Source: Caenorhabditis remanei (taxonomy: Eukaryota; Nematoda; Chromadorea; Rhabditida; Rhabditidae). From it: a stretch of 64,000 bases of DNA. Shown in pieces: positions 46,435 through 59,704 of the stretch (positions within the stretch are counted from its first letter, which is position 1; the number at the start of each line of letters is the position of its first letter). The notes beneath the pieces are model-generated. The model did no database searches, had not been told where the DNA came from, and was given only the letters and a program-made list of their open reading frames with translations. Position numbers and translations under genes: made by a program. The stretch spans positions 19,342,587 to 19,406,586 of the forward strand of contig NC_071333.1 in assembly GCF_010183535.1 (NCBI RefSeq). Reading direction: 5' to 3'.

Positions 46435-48574
46435 GTATGACTCATTGTGCCCTTGATAATCAATGTGAAAACTTTGTAGCTATATGTATATGTTTGATTA
46501 CGTTCACTATTGCGTGATCGATACAAAATATACACAAGGTTATATCATATAAAAACAAACGTGAAAAGGAAGGTCAGACTGTATCAAGCTTGTATGAAAG
46601 AGGAGTGGTGTAAGATTCAAATAAATCGAAATTAAAGTATAGAATCTATGCCACAGTATCTCTGAAAGATGCGCTAAACATCCAATTGATTAAACCAGAA
46701 TTTGTGATATAATCCAGGAAGAGTAAGGCTATTGAAATGAACTTGAAAATGTACAAAAACTCTTTGGTTTATTGATCCGTATAAAACGTTATGTTTGACA
46801 AGCTCAAGTAAATAATCTGACTCTGTGTAAGCTATTCCAGATTTCTCGCTTTAAAGCTTTACATAGTAGCGTTCACTTATATGTCAACATTTGCCGTTTT
46901 CAGTGCAAAATAGCCAATGTTGATTATTTGGCACAATAGTAAATAAGAAGGTTTAATGAATCGTAATTTCCCATCCCAAATCTCCATTTTTGTAGTTGAC
47001 AACTTTTTTGTAGGATGCCTTCCAACTCAGGTATCTTCGTTAGAATGAAAGCACTCCAGGCATCATTTTGTTGAGAACGTATGTGAGTAGTGGGAGTCTC
47101 CGAGTGACCGTGGAGTAGTGAGACGTGATTTAAATCATTGGAAAGTTTAAACTACGCTGATTTCGAATGTATATATTCACTTTTTGCTCTCGAGGCCTAA
47201 TTTTCCAGAAAGACAAGGTGGAAGTTTAGACCACTACTAAGTCATTTGAGGGCCGATATTTTTCACGCGTGAAAGGCAAAAACAGACCAAAATTTTGAAA
47301 TCAGCAGTGTTTCTGCTTTCCGATAGTATCGAATTCGTTTCGTAACTCATTCTCTAGTGAGATGAGCATCGGAGTTCAAGAACAGTGACCACTGCGTTAG
47401 AATATAAATTATATCATTTTGGTCAACACTATTCCAAAATCTACAACTCGTGCCCTTCTCACGCTGAATTCGTTATTTTAGCGTCCCGCTGAGCTTCTTC
47501 TCCTAATTTAAACGTGTTCATAGAAAGTGACCTAATCCTGCCAGCCGCAGCCATGTTACTCAGTAGTCCGTACTCTATAGTGTAAAATATTTAGGAGGAA
47601 TAGCCTTGGGCAGACAGCTCTATAGAGTCTACACGATCAGTAGAGCAACTCAAATCATAAAACATGTGCTTCGGTTAGGATCACGTGCACTGCTATCTTT
47701 CAGATTTTGTGCTCAGATTTCATAACATTTTTTTTAAATAATCGATTTGTAGTTTTACATTGTAGCAGAATACTTGGAAGACATATCACAGATCACAATT
47801 AATATTCTAATTTTTTTGACTATGAATTCAATCCATAATTTTAAAATCACAAATTATAAATTTGTCAAACATCTGCTTCAGGAAGATTCTGAATTCTGAA
47901 ATCATGGATTTTTAAGAACCCTTAGAAGTTTCGATTTTTGAACGCTCTGTTCTTTTAAACTTTCCGTTTCTATCTTCAAAGCGTTTTATCAAATTTTCGG
48001 TTAAACGGTTTTGGTCTTTTATAAAAACAGATATCACTGTCAAGGTCAATCTGATATGATGTATCACGGCAAAAAGGAAAGAAAGAACAGAATAGTGGGT
48101 ATAGACAAAAGAAGAGAAATAGTTCAAACATGTTTCACATATATTTTTCTGTTCGAATAGTTCGTTTATCAATAAAGTGTTTTTTTCGTTGATATTCCGT
48201 TTTTCTCTGAAATTCCATTCTGAACTAATACTGCTAACCTTTGCCAAATCGAGAATTGTTGCAAAAATGTAAAACTAGGAGCGTAAAACGGAATTCATTG
48301 ATCTAGACAACTTTTGAAACATGTGCCTCTTCAAATTGTTTACTTTTTAACATGCTTCGGTTTCTCGTAACCATACAAGACGATGAGTTGGTGTCTGTTT
48401 ACATTTGGTTTCAAAAAAGTACTTTGAAGATGAATTTGACTTTTTCTGAGATTTTTTCCAAAAATGAACCAACTACGTTTCAAGAGGCCCACTCTTCAGT
48501 CTCGCAAAGACAAATGCGATGTCAGATTTTTAGGGCAGCCTGAGGAGTTTCTTGTGAATTTTGTTATTAGAACG

Positions 48575-49055
48575 TTTCCTTTCCGATGTCTCGTTTCATA
48601 ATATTTTTCAATAATATAACTAATTTTTAAATAAAACATTAGTAATGAAAGGTATTTGTGAAAAGCTTAATTCGAGGTGTTTGTTGAAAATAGTTCATAA
48701 GATTTCGTAAGCGTGATATAAAAAACTTACAAACTAACAAAATATAACTTGATACTTATAAAGTTTTGCATTAGTTAGAACAAATTTGATTGCTGAAATT
48801 GTCTTATTTCAAAAAATGCCTTTTTGCTTCTCACTATGTCTCGTTTTTTAATGTTTTTAGTAATATACCTACTTAAAAAAAATTAAATCTAGTAACGTAA
48901 AATCTGTGTTAAAGGCTGAATTTGAGGTGATTGTTCAAAGCGATGTATTATTTTTATTACTATTTCAAAATCGTATCATGATATCAAAAATTTACAAACG
49001 AACATAATTAAATTTGATACAATTTTTCATTAGTTAAAACAAATTGCATTGCTAT
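48575..49055 (+). repeat. Tandem duplication, two AT-rich copies of about 240 bp
   Basis: 48,575-48,800 and 48,835-49,055 share, in order, ATGTCTCGTTT, a (T/A)ATATAACTA-type block, GAGGTG(T/A)TTGTT, TTACAAAC(T/G)AACA and TTAGTTA(G/A)AACAAATT. Divergence is substantial and no frame is kept. Confidence 0.6.
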
Positions 49056-50419
49056 AAAGACGTTCTTATATGTACAATGTCATCAATTCTCTGAGTCATG
49101 ATTAACAAAATGTCATTTCTAATTCTATCCCAATTTTGGGATGTTCTAATTCATTTTTTGCGTTTTCACGCCTTGAAATCAGTTCTTTGCAAGTGACTCA
49201 ACAGTATTGTGGTATATAAGCATGCATGTTTAGACTTCGGGTCATAGCTACCGCTGTTACCAAACAAGGCCTATATTCAATGTTATTATGCATTTATGTA
49301 GTTGGGTTACTGAGTTTCAGTGAATTTGGCATTTTTTGTAATTGGCATTTGCTCTGGAAAAAAAGGTCAGTAAAATTGGAAGTTTCTGCTCTGAATTGAG
49401 AATTCAGAGATTTTACAAAGACAATATCTAATAAAATATCTAAATATTTGAAACAAAACATTCCACTACTGTTCTTTACCTTTTTTGTAAAAAATCAAAA
49501 TGACATAATAAAAAATTATTACCACTCAACAATGGTTTCGAACCAGTTTCATCTTTCATATTTTATTTCTGAGCGTTCTGATTCTTTCATTTCACTTCAT
49601 TTTGAAAATAATCTGATTCCTCTTAAACTTCCAAGAAATTGTACACATTATTAGTATTCTCAAACCAAATATGTGACTATGAATTGTTTAAAAATTTCTA
49701 ACAACAACTGACTTCCAAGAAAATGCTCAAACCCTCTTGGCCCACCCCCTCCCTTATATACATCATGCTTGTTATTAGTGTTCTTACATAAACTATTCGG
49801 GAAAATGGTGAAATGGTGAAGCTGAGTTTAAGAAAATTGTTTGGAAAATTCGGCGACCCCCATTTTTATAAAACTCTTCTTCCTAACTTCCAATTTTCTT
49901 TTTTTCAATTGTGGGATTCCCATTTTAGATAGAGACCAAGTGTAAACTTAAATTTTTGCTTTCCAAAAAATTAGAAGGGTTCTTTTTCCAGCCCCCCCCC
50001 TTCTCTATGGGAGACCTGTCTGGACGTAGCTGCAAGACACTCGCACAAAACAGACAAAAAATGTCTGAATGAAAAAGGAGTAAAGAAAAAACCTGTATTT
50101 AATTCGAGTTGGTTAGGTTTCCTTTTTTTGTGTCTGAAATTCAATGGTCGAATGGTCGGTCAACCATTTTTTTTTGGTCTTTTTTACTTTTTTTGTTGTT
50201 TTCTTCTTAGCCAAGAACCCCTGGAAGGGAAGTGACAGGTAGGGGGGGACACTTCCAGTTTTGATTCTCCTGTTTCAGATTGTTTTCTTACACTGTAATT
50301 GAAAAAAAAATTGATAGAAAAAGCAAGTAACAAAAAATGAAAGGTTCTATAAAAAAGTGACAGTAAACAAAATTTTGTTTATTTGAATCCATTTATAAAT
50401 TAATGTAAATTAGGTAAGA

Positions 50420-50930
50420 TATGTATGGCGAGCCTGCTTACAGCGGCGGGGGTCTACCTCACGGTAGGTCCGCTAGCTGCGACGAGAGATTTTGATAGGT
50501 CTCTCGTCTGTCTTTTTTATCAGACGGTGGGTTTGTGCAGAGGGTCGAGCTTAGGGAACATCATCACCCGAGTTGATTCCACCGGCATCACTATTGGTTA
50601 GGTATAGCTGCACGCAGTGGACTCAGGTTCCGACTTAACCTTCGCCCTCCCGAAAATTTAACACCACAGGATTCCTCCAACTTGTCATAGCCGTCGGGTG
50701 TTGGCACACCACTGACTATGACGGAGTTCCCCGCCAGGAGCCTCACGGCCTACGACCTTACCTTCGGGTTTGACCCCTCCAGCACCGGTCGGCATTCAAC
50801 CTGCCACTCGTGTGTTCTTCCAGCCAGAGCTCTCTTTCAGATCGAGAGACAGAGACCTTCCAAACACTATGCCAGATCAGATCGTGGCAGGTTGAGCATC
50901 TGATATTACCGGCTATCAGGAAGCCTTAAA
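50420..50930. other. GC-rich block, probable transposon-derived sequence
   Basis: A sharp rise in GC between AT-rich flanks, opening GCGAGCCTGCTTACAGCGGC and ending near CTATCAGGAAGCC. It includes CAGACGGTGGGTTTGTGCAG and CTTCGCCCTCCCGAAAATTT. A 61-codon ORF (50,718-50,903) ends without an intron or partner. No tRNA fold, rRNA motif or terminal repeats could be confirmed. The isolated composition suggests a retroelement 5' end or an imported segment; class unknown. Confidence 0.4.
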
Positions 50931-52360
50931 AAGATTGGCGATACAAAGGTCCCCACTTTGTTGTAGCCCTTTTATGGAGAAAAAGCAGGAATGTTTATAT
51001 CCTCTTTTTTCCAGGCATACAAACTTGGGGTTTTGATCCACCTAACGACTTTTCTTCCCAAAGGAGTTAACCTTTAGTTAATGAAGAAAATCCGGGGTTT
51101 AACATACCTCTGGGAGCAATACTGTCTCAAGGACCAAAAACTTCCCAGAGGGTAAGAAGAACACGATGTGTTTACCTCAAACTTGGGTAATTAAACCCCC
51201 CCCCATATGAAACTTTATGAATTTTATTTATTTGTAAAGTATCTTCAGATATGAACTTTGTTGTCTGTTACTATCTCAAAGTCCAATTTTAAATTAATGT
51301 GAATTAAGTTAGATATAACACTGTAAATATTCATACATATCATATATTAGTGATGTTCGGAGATTTTTTACTGAAAATTATTTTTCAGATATGAACTTTT
51401 TGTCTGTAACTATCTCATAGTCATTCCCATAACACTTTTGTAAATTCTATCCTTCTGTTCCTGTTTTTCCTGTTGTTCCTGACTTCCAGCTGTTCAATCT
51501 CTCTGGATAACAATTCCAGCCGTTCGGCATTCTGCTTCTGCTCCAATTTTCCCTGTAAAACACCTCTGCTCCTCCCTCCATAGCTCAAACATGCCGATCA
51601 CATGAACAAACTGTGGAGTGCTATGAGAGCGGGAGGGGGGGGGGGGTGTTTTGAAAATACACAAAAACGAAAAATGAACGAAGGTGTGGAGGCGGAGCCT
51701 AATTGAAAAACGGGGGGAAAGGTTCACTTCAACATACTCTCACTCTAGCCTTTCCCCGGCCGAGACTCGACTGAGACCACAGACAAACGGTGTACGGTAT
51801 GATCGTGTTTCTGGCGCCCCGCCCCTCTCATACCTTTCTGTTCCGACTCTACCCGATCGCATGGTCTCTCCCTACTTTTCCCAGACCATTCTCCACCCCC
51901 CAAGGCTTGATCTAGGGGAGAGACTGTCTGATCGAAAGTGGGCTGGTCGCCGGTTACCCCTGGGGGTTGACTTCCACCCCTGGAGGAGAATCAACTTTTA
52001 TTTTATTTTCATTTCAATGATCTACACATGGTGGTCTTAGGATGACTAACCATCCATCAACTTTTTCAGGAATACCTTTTTCCCTATAACTTTTCTGCAT
52101 TTTTTGGTATCATAACTTCTGTTGTGTTTCTAGGCCACTTTTTTTCTAAACCTAAGAATCTCAATCTCTACCGAAACAACAGTTGCTCTAGCTTATGTCA
52201 ATAATTAGGTTTTGCAATCATAAGGTTTAGTTTCTGAAATTTTTTCTTTGATGAGTCAATTTTTCTTCCAAATCATTACCATTCTACCGTAATCCCATTT
52301 CACCACACCTCTTGAACCTCTTATCTCTATTCAAATCGATTTAATTTCCAGACGGTACCC

Positions 52361-55300
52361 ATGGCGAATCCTCACAATACCAGCACCCAACCCACACCCC
52401 AACAACAGTTTCAGATGGCACAAATACCCCTGGCTGCATTTTTTGAGAATAATGAGAATAAAACAATGATAAATTCGATGAATCATCGGTTAAATGACAT
52501 GGATCTAAAATTGAGTCTTATATTAGAGCTACTGGCGACAAGGCTGCCAGATCAGAGGTATAATTTGACTTGTGGTGGAAGGATCTCACATTTTTAGTGG
52601 TTTCTCTATTCAGGATACCCTCAATTTTCACATCTCCTCCACAGACGGTCATTTCGGAAGCACCACCTCAGTCGTTTACACCAAGTGCAACCAATTCCAC
52701 GTCGGATAAAACGAGCTCATTGAAGGTGAGAGATGAGTTTTATATTGGAAGGGGGTATGAGCTATGAGGTCTGAGATTTTCTTTGCATATTTAGAGCTTA
52801 CATGAAATTTATGACTATGCAAGTTTTTCAAGTAGGGGAGGTACTAGAGAGTCTACTCTATGACGTTATTGAAACAAAAAGTTTTTTCTAGAGCCTGTTC
52901 CAGACCGAACTGAAAACTGAAGACTCCGACGGTGACTTGGATATGGAGGGAGAAGAAGACACCGAGGAGCTTTTCGAGAATGAGAGCCAACCAAGTCAAA
53001 GAAATCAGTCACCAAAGGAAACCGAGGTAGAGGTAGCAGTTTAGACCTCCCAATATCTGATATCCATGTTCCATTATTCCAGGATGAGAAGGTTCTTGTC
53101 GATGGTCCATTCCCAGAGGGAGCCGTGAAGAGAGCCGCCGAAAAGGCCGCCAGAAGTTTCCAAAGCACCCAACCAAAGGTGAGGTCGACACGAGTTTTTG
53201 AATTTGAACGAGGGCGAGATTTTTCGCAGATTGTGTTCTCTTAGTTTCATTTCTCAGTTTTCGAAGTTTCATTTCGCAGCCATTTTTTGGGGGTCATATA
53301 TCCTCCTAATTCTCTTAATTCTCTTCCCCAACCACCAAGATTGATTGTTATCTAATTTGTAAAAGGGCGAACGATTGGGCGATGCGTTCAATCGTTTTTT
53401 GTGTAGCATTTCGAAAAAAAAGGGGTTTCTTTCTCCAGTCAATCTCAATTTTTTATGACCATTGTCGAACCGATTGAGAGTCGTTTCACTCCTCCCTTTT
53501 TGCGGAAGGTGAAAAAGAGAAACATGGTGGGACGGGGGGAGGGGAGGAAATGACCCTTAGCATTTGGGAGGTTGAGACGTTTTTTGAAATGAAACAAGGT
53601 GTTCAAATCGGTTAGGAGATAGTGACGGAGAGAAGAAAAACTGGCATTCAGAAGGGAAATCTTTGAGATCTTAGGTATCTTCGGTTTCATCTTACAGGCA
53701 TTTTTTGAAAGATAAATTCCAAAAGTATCAAGGGAAGGGACATTCAAAACTTTATTTTGAAAACAAATTCCGCTTCCTAGCACTCTTACAAAAAGAACAT
53801 AGTAATTAAAAGTAGAAATATGTCAGATTGACATATGACCGCACACAGACACAAACATAAACTGACCTACAAAACCACTTTCCCCTCTTTCCGCTAAACC
53901 AATTTGTTGCCATTCCATTTCTATCTCTTCCTCTCCCCCTCTCTCTGCCATGCTAAAATTTGCATAGACAGTTTGACTTTCCATGTTTTGACACTAGGCG
54001 TAAAATTGAATAATATCAAAAATAACTTTTATGTCACTTCTGAAAAAATACTATTCACCTCTTTCCCCGTTTTTTTTTTTGTACAATGCGATGCCATCGT
54101 TGACTCTTATTGACAATATACAATATATCTATTGCTGTCAGCGAGAAGCGTAAAAGGAAGAGCGGGACCTAGTCACCATACGATTTGGTTCTTTCTCAAA
54201 ACAAAATGGCTTCAAAATATATTTTTTTGGTGTGTGTTGGCTGAAGAAAGACAAGACATCTAACAAAGACACCGAGACCGTATAGAAAAAGGAACACTTG
54301 GGTAGTCAGGGGGGAGACACAAAGGGTTGATGTTGTTTTGACCGTTTCTGACCCTCGTTGGAACATGTTGGCAACACTAGGGATGTGCAATTTGGCATCA
54401 TCAATTTGTGTGTCACATAATGGTGTTTTCACTTTGTTTTTTTACTTTTTTTCTTGGCGGACAAGAAACTGAGACTAGAATCCAGTATGGGTCTTAATTT
54501 CAGAATATAGGGGTTAGGTTAGAATAAAGAATATACTTAGCTGTCCATACTACCGTATCTTTGTTGAATCATAGGGATGATCATAGGGATGACAAGGGAT
54601 TGGTCAAAGTCTCAAATCTTGTCGCCTTCCCCCCATCCACTAATGAACAGAAGACAAGAAAACCCCCGTCGATTAGTATAAAAGTGCAGGATACCGTAGT
54701 CCGTCGCATCTCCCGTACCTAATAGTGTCATCATTCAGGTTGAATAGGTTGGTTGTCCAAAAAAAAGTGATCAAGCATTTTGAAGAGGGTCTAGATAAAA
54801 AAACGAGTGTTTTTGTCACATACACACGGTATACTCTTCCATACACACACTCGATAGATACAACTTTGATTTTGATTTCAATTCTGATTTCGATCAACTT
54901 GATAACTACCGAATAACGTATTTCAAATCCGGTTTCTGAAAAGAAAAAGGAAATGAAAAACGTTGGGTGGAAAATGGCCAATGAAAAAGATGTATGATTC
55001 ATTCATCCTGGTTCACGTGATCTCTTTTTTCCGCGCCCGCCGCCTGGTATTGTATTTCTGGTCAGTCAATCATATGGTGGGTCTGCGGCTCTGCGGCTCC
55101 GCGCGGCACAAGCAGCACACTCTTCAGGATCACGCAACAAGCTCACGTCAGGGGCTTATTGAATCGCAAATATTTGACAAGAAACGGTTACAGAACCGGT
55201 AGCGCGCCTATATGCCCGTGGAGCAATGAGAAAAAAGGCAGAGAAAGGGGGGAAACCCATCAACACACACGTCACGTTGGATAGGAGAGAAAAAAGAGGG

Positions 55301-58114
55301 GGAATGGTTGGAATAAACGTGTGATGACAGATTTCGAATAGAAAATTTTAAGAAAGGGGTTTGTATTATTCATAGAATCTGGAAAGTCTTTTAGCATAAT
55401 TGCATAGTTTTGAAATACCAAGACTATATTTCAGTCTGATGTCAGAAATTTTGCAGTTTTCCACGAAATTTTACCATATTTCAGTATTTTTTAATTCTGA
55501 AACCCTTTTCTTTATTAGCAACAGTTCTATAATCTAGTAATCCTTCATTCCCAACCACTTTTTTCTCCTCCAAAAGAAAAACAGTCTGTGCACACATTTG
55601 CCACATTGACTCAACAAGAAAAAACGTGGAGTGAAAAAGAAGGGGGAAAAAAGAAAAACAGTATAGGACCCAGTTGAGCTCTCTAGGAGTATCGAGTAAA
55701 GAGCAAATAGTCATTTTGCCTTTCCACCACCAGAGAGGTACCTGTTTTTGTGACAACGGTCTATTCAAATATTTTTCTTTTCCTCTCGTTGAAAAATCAA
55801 GCAAACGATTTTCGGGTGGAATATGAAGAAGAGGGTTACCAAACAGAACAAATGAGTGTGTATGTGTGGATAAAGGGGATTTGAAATTATTGAATAAGAG
55901 ACTAGGGTATTTCTATTGATCGACCAATTTCATATTTGTCAATAACCAGGTACTGTAGCTATCTTCACTTTGGTTTTTCTTTTTTCCCACGTAATTGCAA
56001 TATTTTCATCAACTTTGGTCTCTGAACCCTAAGAAACCAGTTGCAAGCCGCTGCAAACCAAGAAATGCCAAACTATCTGGCTTCATGCCAACTTTCCGCA
56101 CTCAGTGTGCTTTTCTCGAAACTTTCCGCCAAGTTTGCCATCGCTCCTCGAAACTTTTTCTGTCAAACAGCTGATGTCCACCCATCGGCCCTAAGAGTAG
56201 GCGCGTGTGCAAACATATGGTAGAACCATTGGTGTTGCGCAAGTTTGTGCTCCTCCCTAGCGTTTCGTACGGCGGCAGACAAAACTCTGTGTTTTCTTTT
56301 TTCCGCGCGGAAAGCTGCACCTCCCTTCCCTAACCAATGTGTTGTGTGTGTGTGTGCATGCGTGTTGTCATGCAGATGTACACATAGTTTTCGTGGCAGG
56401 AGATTGAGTGCAGCAGCGGGTGGAAAAATGGAGAAAAAGAGCCTGAGGGACTGAAAATGTTTTTTGTACATACAGCAATCGTAATTTTTGTTTCTGAAAA
56501 TTCTAACACCCCAACCTTCCACTCAAACTGCTTTCTAACTAGTTTCAGGGCAAAGGAAAAAAAAAACAGAAAAACAACCGAAAGTTTCAAAACTCGGAAC
56601 ACTCTCCTTTCCATATTTTCGTGGTTTTTAATCGATCCTAGATTCTGAATACCTGGGAGTAGAGGGGCAAAAAAAACACAACTGAAAAACCACTTGACTC
56701 TCTCGATTTTTCGCAATGTTTCCAAGCCTATGAGGAAGGAAGAATCGTTGTATTCTATCAGTTCAAAAACAGGATTTTTTCCACAAAAGAGTGTTAGAGT
56801 AAGTGTGTAGGAGGAGGGGGTTGTTTTGACTGTTTTGACGTTATGTCGTTTTTGTGAATTGAACTTGGTTGGAAAAGGGGGACAAAAAATAGTGACAGAA
56901 TAAAAAACTAAAAACAGGGAAGTTGGTGATTTGATGAATAGGGTACCTGGCTTACAACATATTTTATGAAATGGGGAAATGCTGACTCATAAATTTTTTA
57001 AATTTTCAGGTCTTCGCTTGGCAAATTCTCCGCGAGTCGGTCACCGACGATGAGCTCCGAAACGTTCAAATCTCACTCCGCACGTTCCACGGAGAAACTG
57101 CCGACCATTTATTGGGACGTCAGCTGCCCAAGGTTTGTTGCACTTTTCAACCCGTCTTCATTAGATTTATTTCAAAAAAAAACCAATTCTTCACCTAGCT
57201 GTCAAAAAACCGGCTTGTTTAGTCTTAGCCATCTTATTTTTGAAACCGAACAAAGTTTTTTTTTGTTTCAATGTCGAACTTTGATTATCCGCCGATATCC
57301 TTTCGGCACCTCCATGCGATATATACCGTAATCTCGGTGTGATACGTAGTTTTTTGCTGCGAAGGTCGTTGGGTGGGTATGCACACTGGTTGCGACACTT
57401 GATTGAAACGAAAAATGAGATAGGAGACATCGGAGACATCTAAGAGGTCTTCTCTGCCTCCGCGCGACGGAAAAGTGCAAACTCGGGGCATTTGAATAGA
57501 GAAGTGAGGGGGACTGAAGGAAAAAAAAACCGAAGACAAGGCGCCACCGAATCGCTCGTTTAGAATTGGTTAGGAGTGAAAACAGAGACAAGGTTTAGGT
57601 GGCAATGAGACATACACAAAAAAACGTCTTTGTGAAAAATATGTTTCAAAAAAGTGTGAACCAGGAGGGAATGAAAAATGGAAAAAAATTTCAAATACAA
57701 AGTTTTAGATCCGTCTTGTTGTCGAGGCCACCATGAAATATTTCAAATGGGATTTGCTATCAACTGAGAGTCAGCTGAGCAAGGCCAAGCTTATTCTGAG
57801 TCATTTGAAGAATAACGCCAAGGTTCGCAACTGGACACTTCGTGAGGGACGCCCAAATAGGTATCCAATTTTTTAAAGCAATTGCTACAGAATCATGGAA
57901 CATTATTTAATATTACAAAAAAATTTTCAGAGTTGCCCCAGCTACTCCACCAGTCAACGTTGACATGGTCTGGAAGAGATATTTGGCTCTCCTCGGCCCA
58001 GCCGGATTTGCCGCCGGAATTCTACCAAATTTGCCTCAAAACTTGTGCAATGGAGGAACTCAGAGCCCATCTATGGCTACTATTGATCCTAGCCTTTTCA
58101 AAGTTGAATCTTAA
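52361..58114 (+). CDS. lin-14: LIN-14-like BEN-domain nuclear regulator, at least 332 aa
   Basis: Exons 52361-52557, 52614-52725, 52892-53026, 53083-53178, 57010-57132, 57709-57860 and 57931-58114; all GT-AG, in frame, with a 3.8-kb intron 4. The N-terminus is Gln/Pro-rich ([20 protein letters not shown]) with a possible coiled-coil ([20 protein letters not shown]), then an acidic stretch ([20 protein letters not shown]). The conserved C-terminal domain runs [69 protein letters not shown], and closes with [13 protein letters not shown] recall this as the DNA-binding region of LIN-14, the heterochronic factor controlled by lin-4 in C. elegans and described as a BEN-domain protein. Known LIN-14 is longer (over 500 aa), so upstream exons may be missing; the ATG follows acceptor TTTCCAG and could be internal. 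The symbol rests on recalled motifs; a search would settle it. Confidence 0.65.
54676..54690 (+). promoter_or_regulatory. TATA-like box inside the long intron
   Basis: AGTATAAAAGTGCAGG lies in the 3.8-kb intron 4 of the LIN-14-like gene, followed about 330 bp later by TTCACGTGATC, an E-box-like site. It may mark an internal promoter for a shorter isoform, but no start codon or exon downstream was linked to it. Confidence 0.25.
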
Positions 58115-58220
58115 AATTTAAATCTTTTTCACTGCTAATTTTTTTTCTAAATGAGTACAACTTCTGACTTCTATACTTGTTATCAGATTCTTTTGTTTTC
58201 AATACTAGATTTTACGATGC

Positions 58221-58251
58221 AAATGTGCTCTACAAGAACAAGAGCACATTT
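58221..58251 (+). promoter_or_regulatory. Perfect 10-bp hairpin in the 3' UTR of the LIN-14-like gene
   Basis: AAATGTGCTC, an 11-nt loop TACAAGAACAA, then GAGCACATTT. It lies 107 nt after the stop codon, on the transcribed strand, so it would fold in the mRNA. Possible protein-binding element; no known family recognised. Confidence 0.55.
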
Positions 58252-58758
58252 ACATCTGTCATATGCCATTTTCGAGCATAGCATTGTCACCCAACCCTTT
58301 CAATTTCCATTTCAACCCACCTTTTCTAAATGACCACCCCTAGGTTCTTCACCGTCCCCATATTCAACCTATCTGTTGCCTGTACATAGAAATTATTCTT
58401 AAATTATAGACTCTCGTTGCTTTCGTTCCTTTTAAAATCTCTCAAACCTTTCTTGATTCCACCTCTTTTGTGATTGCTGTCTGATCTTACATCTGTTCCA
58501 AGATTCTAAAAAACCGCCAAAACCACTTCTTTTCACTTCCAAGCGACTATCGGAGCTCTCACCCCCCAATTTGTCCTTCTCTTCTCTCTGCTTTTTTCAG
58601 TGCTTTTCACGTTCGGTCCCAAATCTCTTTTTGTCTTTTTTATTGCACCCCCCGGTTCAAACCAAAACTCTGTTTCTCTCCGCTAAGATTCGAAAAAAAA
58701 CAACCCATTCTTTCTCTCTTTCACCCATCACAAATTCTCAAACTTTCCGTTAGATTTG

Positions 58759-58765
58759 CTACCTC
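58759..58765 (+). promoter_or_regulatory. let-7 seed match CTACCTC in the 3' UTR
   Basis: CTACCTC pairs with the let-7 seed (GAGGUAG). It lies 645 nt after the stop of the LIN-14-like gene. let-7-family sites are described for lin-14 3' UTRs; a single 7-mer can occur by chance. Confidence 0.4.
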
Positions 58766-59499
58766 GACGAATTCACAAAAAAATCCTTTGACTCTTCCCA
58801 TCCATCCCAACACATTGTAAATCTCAGAGAATGTTTCTTTGAGAATTTTTTTTGAAAAAAAAACTTTTTATGTCACAACTTTGCCTTTATTATAAATTTG
58901 TCAATTATTGAAATTACTGTATAACATTACACTCACAAAACACATTGCAACAAAAAAACAATACTATTGATCACTGAGCTTTTCTGCTTTTCACCTATCT
59001 TATTCACTGCGCGAGTCTTTTATTAAACATCGAAAAACTGGAGAAAAGAGACGGTTCTATTATGTACACATGCATATTTTCATGTTTTAGAGCTTTTCAA
59101 ACAGTCCGAAACAGGAGGGAGAGAGGGTTCTTGTTGGACTCAAAACAAACAGAAATTGGGAAGAGGGGGACGGAAAAAGGTTAGGGTTTGGAATTGAAAT
59201 GCAAATTTTTTGAGCGATGACAACATTGGGAACGGTTTGGATAAAATATGATTCAAGGGACTGGAGTTCAATAGGCTCCAACATTTTTTCCTTATTCAAA
59301 AATTTTAGTACGGAATATATGTATCCGTTTAAAAAAGACGGCACTAAAATGTAAAATAATCAGAAAATACAAAAATTTTAAAGTTTTGCTTTTCCAAAGT
59401 TCGAATTTAAACTAATAGTAAATAGTCTGTTGCAATTAAGATCCCAAAAATTTCTAATTTCTACTACTAAATTATTTTTGACCATACTTGCGAAAATAT

Positions 59500-59704
59500 C
59501 GGCCCGGCCTTTTCAAAAATTGTGCACAATTTTCTCACAACACTTTTTTGAAACTTTTAGAAATTTTAATCAAAAATTGTATTGAAAATCCTGTGCACGC
59601 TTGATTTTTTATCGATATTCGACAAAATAGTCAAAAATTCGGCTATTTTTCAAAAAAATCGAAAACATTTCAAAACATCGTATTTCTGTACTGAGACCCG
59701 GCCC
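59500..59704. mobile_element. CGGCCCGGC-ended MITE, second member
   Basis: Starts TATCGGCCCGGCC and ends GAGACCCGGCCC. Same ends and length class as the element in intron 7 of receptor copy B (29,611-29,807). Confidence 0.55.

Larger units (their letters stand above)
46435..52351. other. Gene-poor region, about 5.9 kb
   Basis: Mostly AT-rich. It holds a fragment of the AACTACAAAAATG MITE family near 46,990, a tandem duplication at 48.6-49.05 kb, a GC-rich block at 50.4-50.9 kb, a G12 run near 51,635 and a GC-rich stretch at 51,740-51,980 that could be a promoter or an upstream untranslated exon of the LIN-14-like gene. No ORF here looks like protein. Confidence 0.5.

Noticed and set aside
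50420..50930. rRNA or tRNA gene
   Set aside because: GC content suggested it, but no tRNA B-box or cloverleaf and no rRNA core motif was seen.
56163..56725. Minus-strand ORFs of 119 and 131 codons in the long intron of the LIN-14-like gene
   Set aside because: His/Thr repeats reflect a GT repeat near 56,345; overlapping open frames on both strands and no motif.
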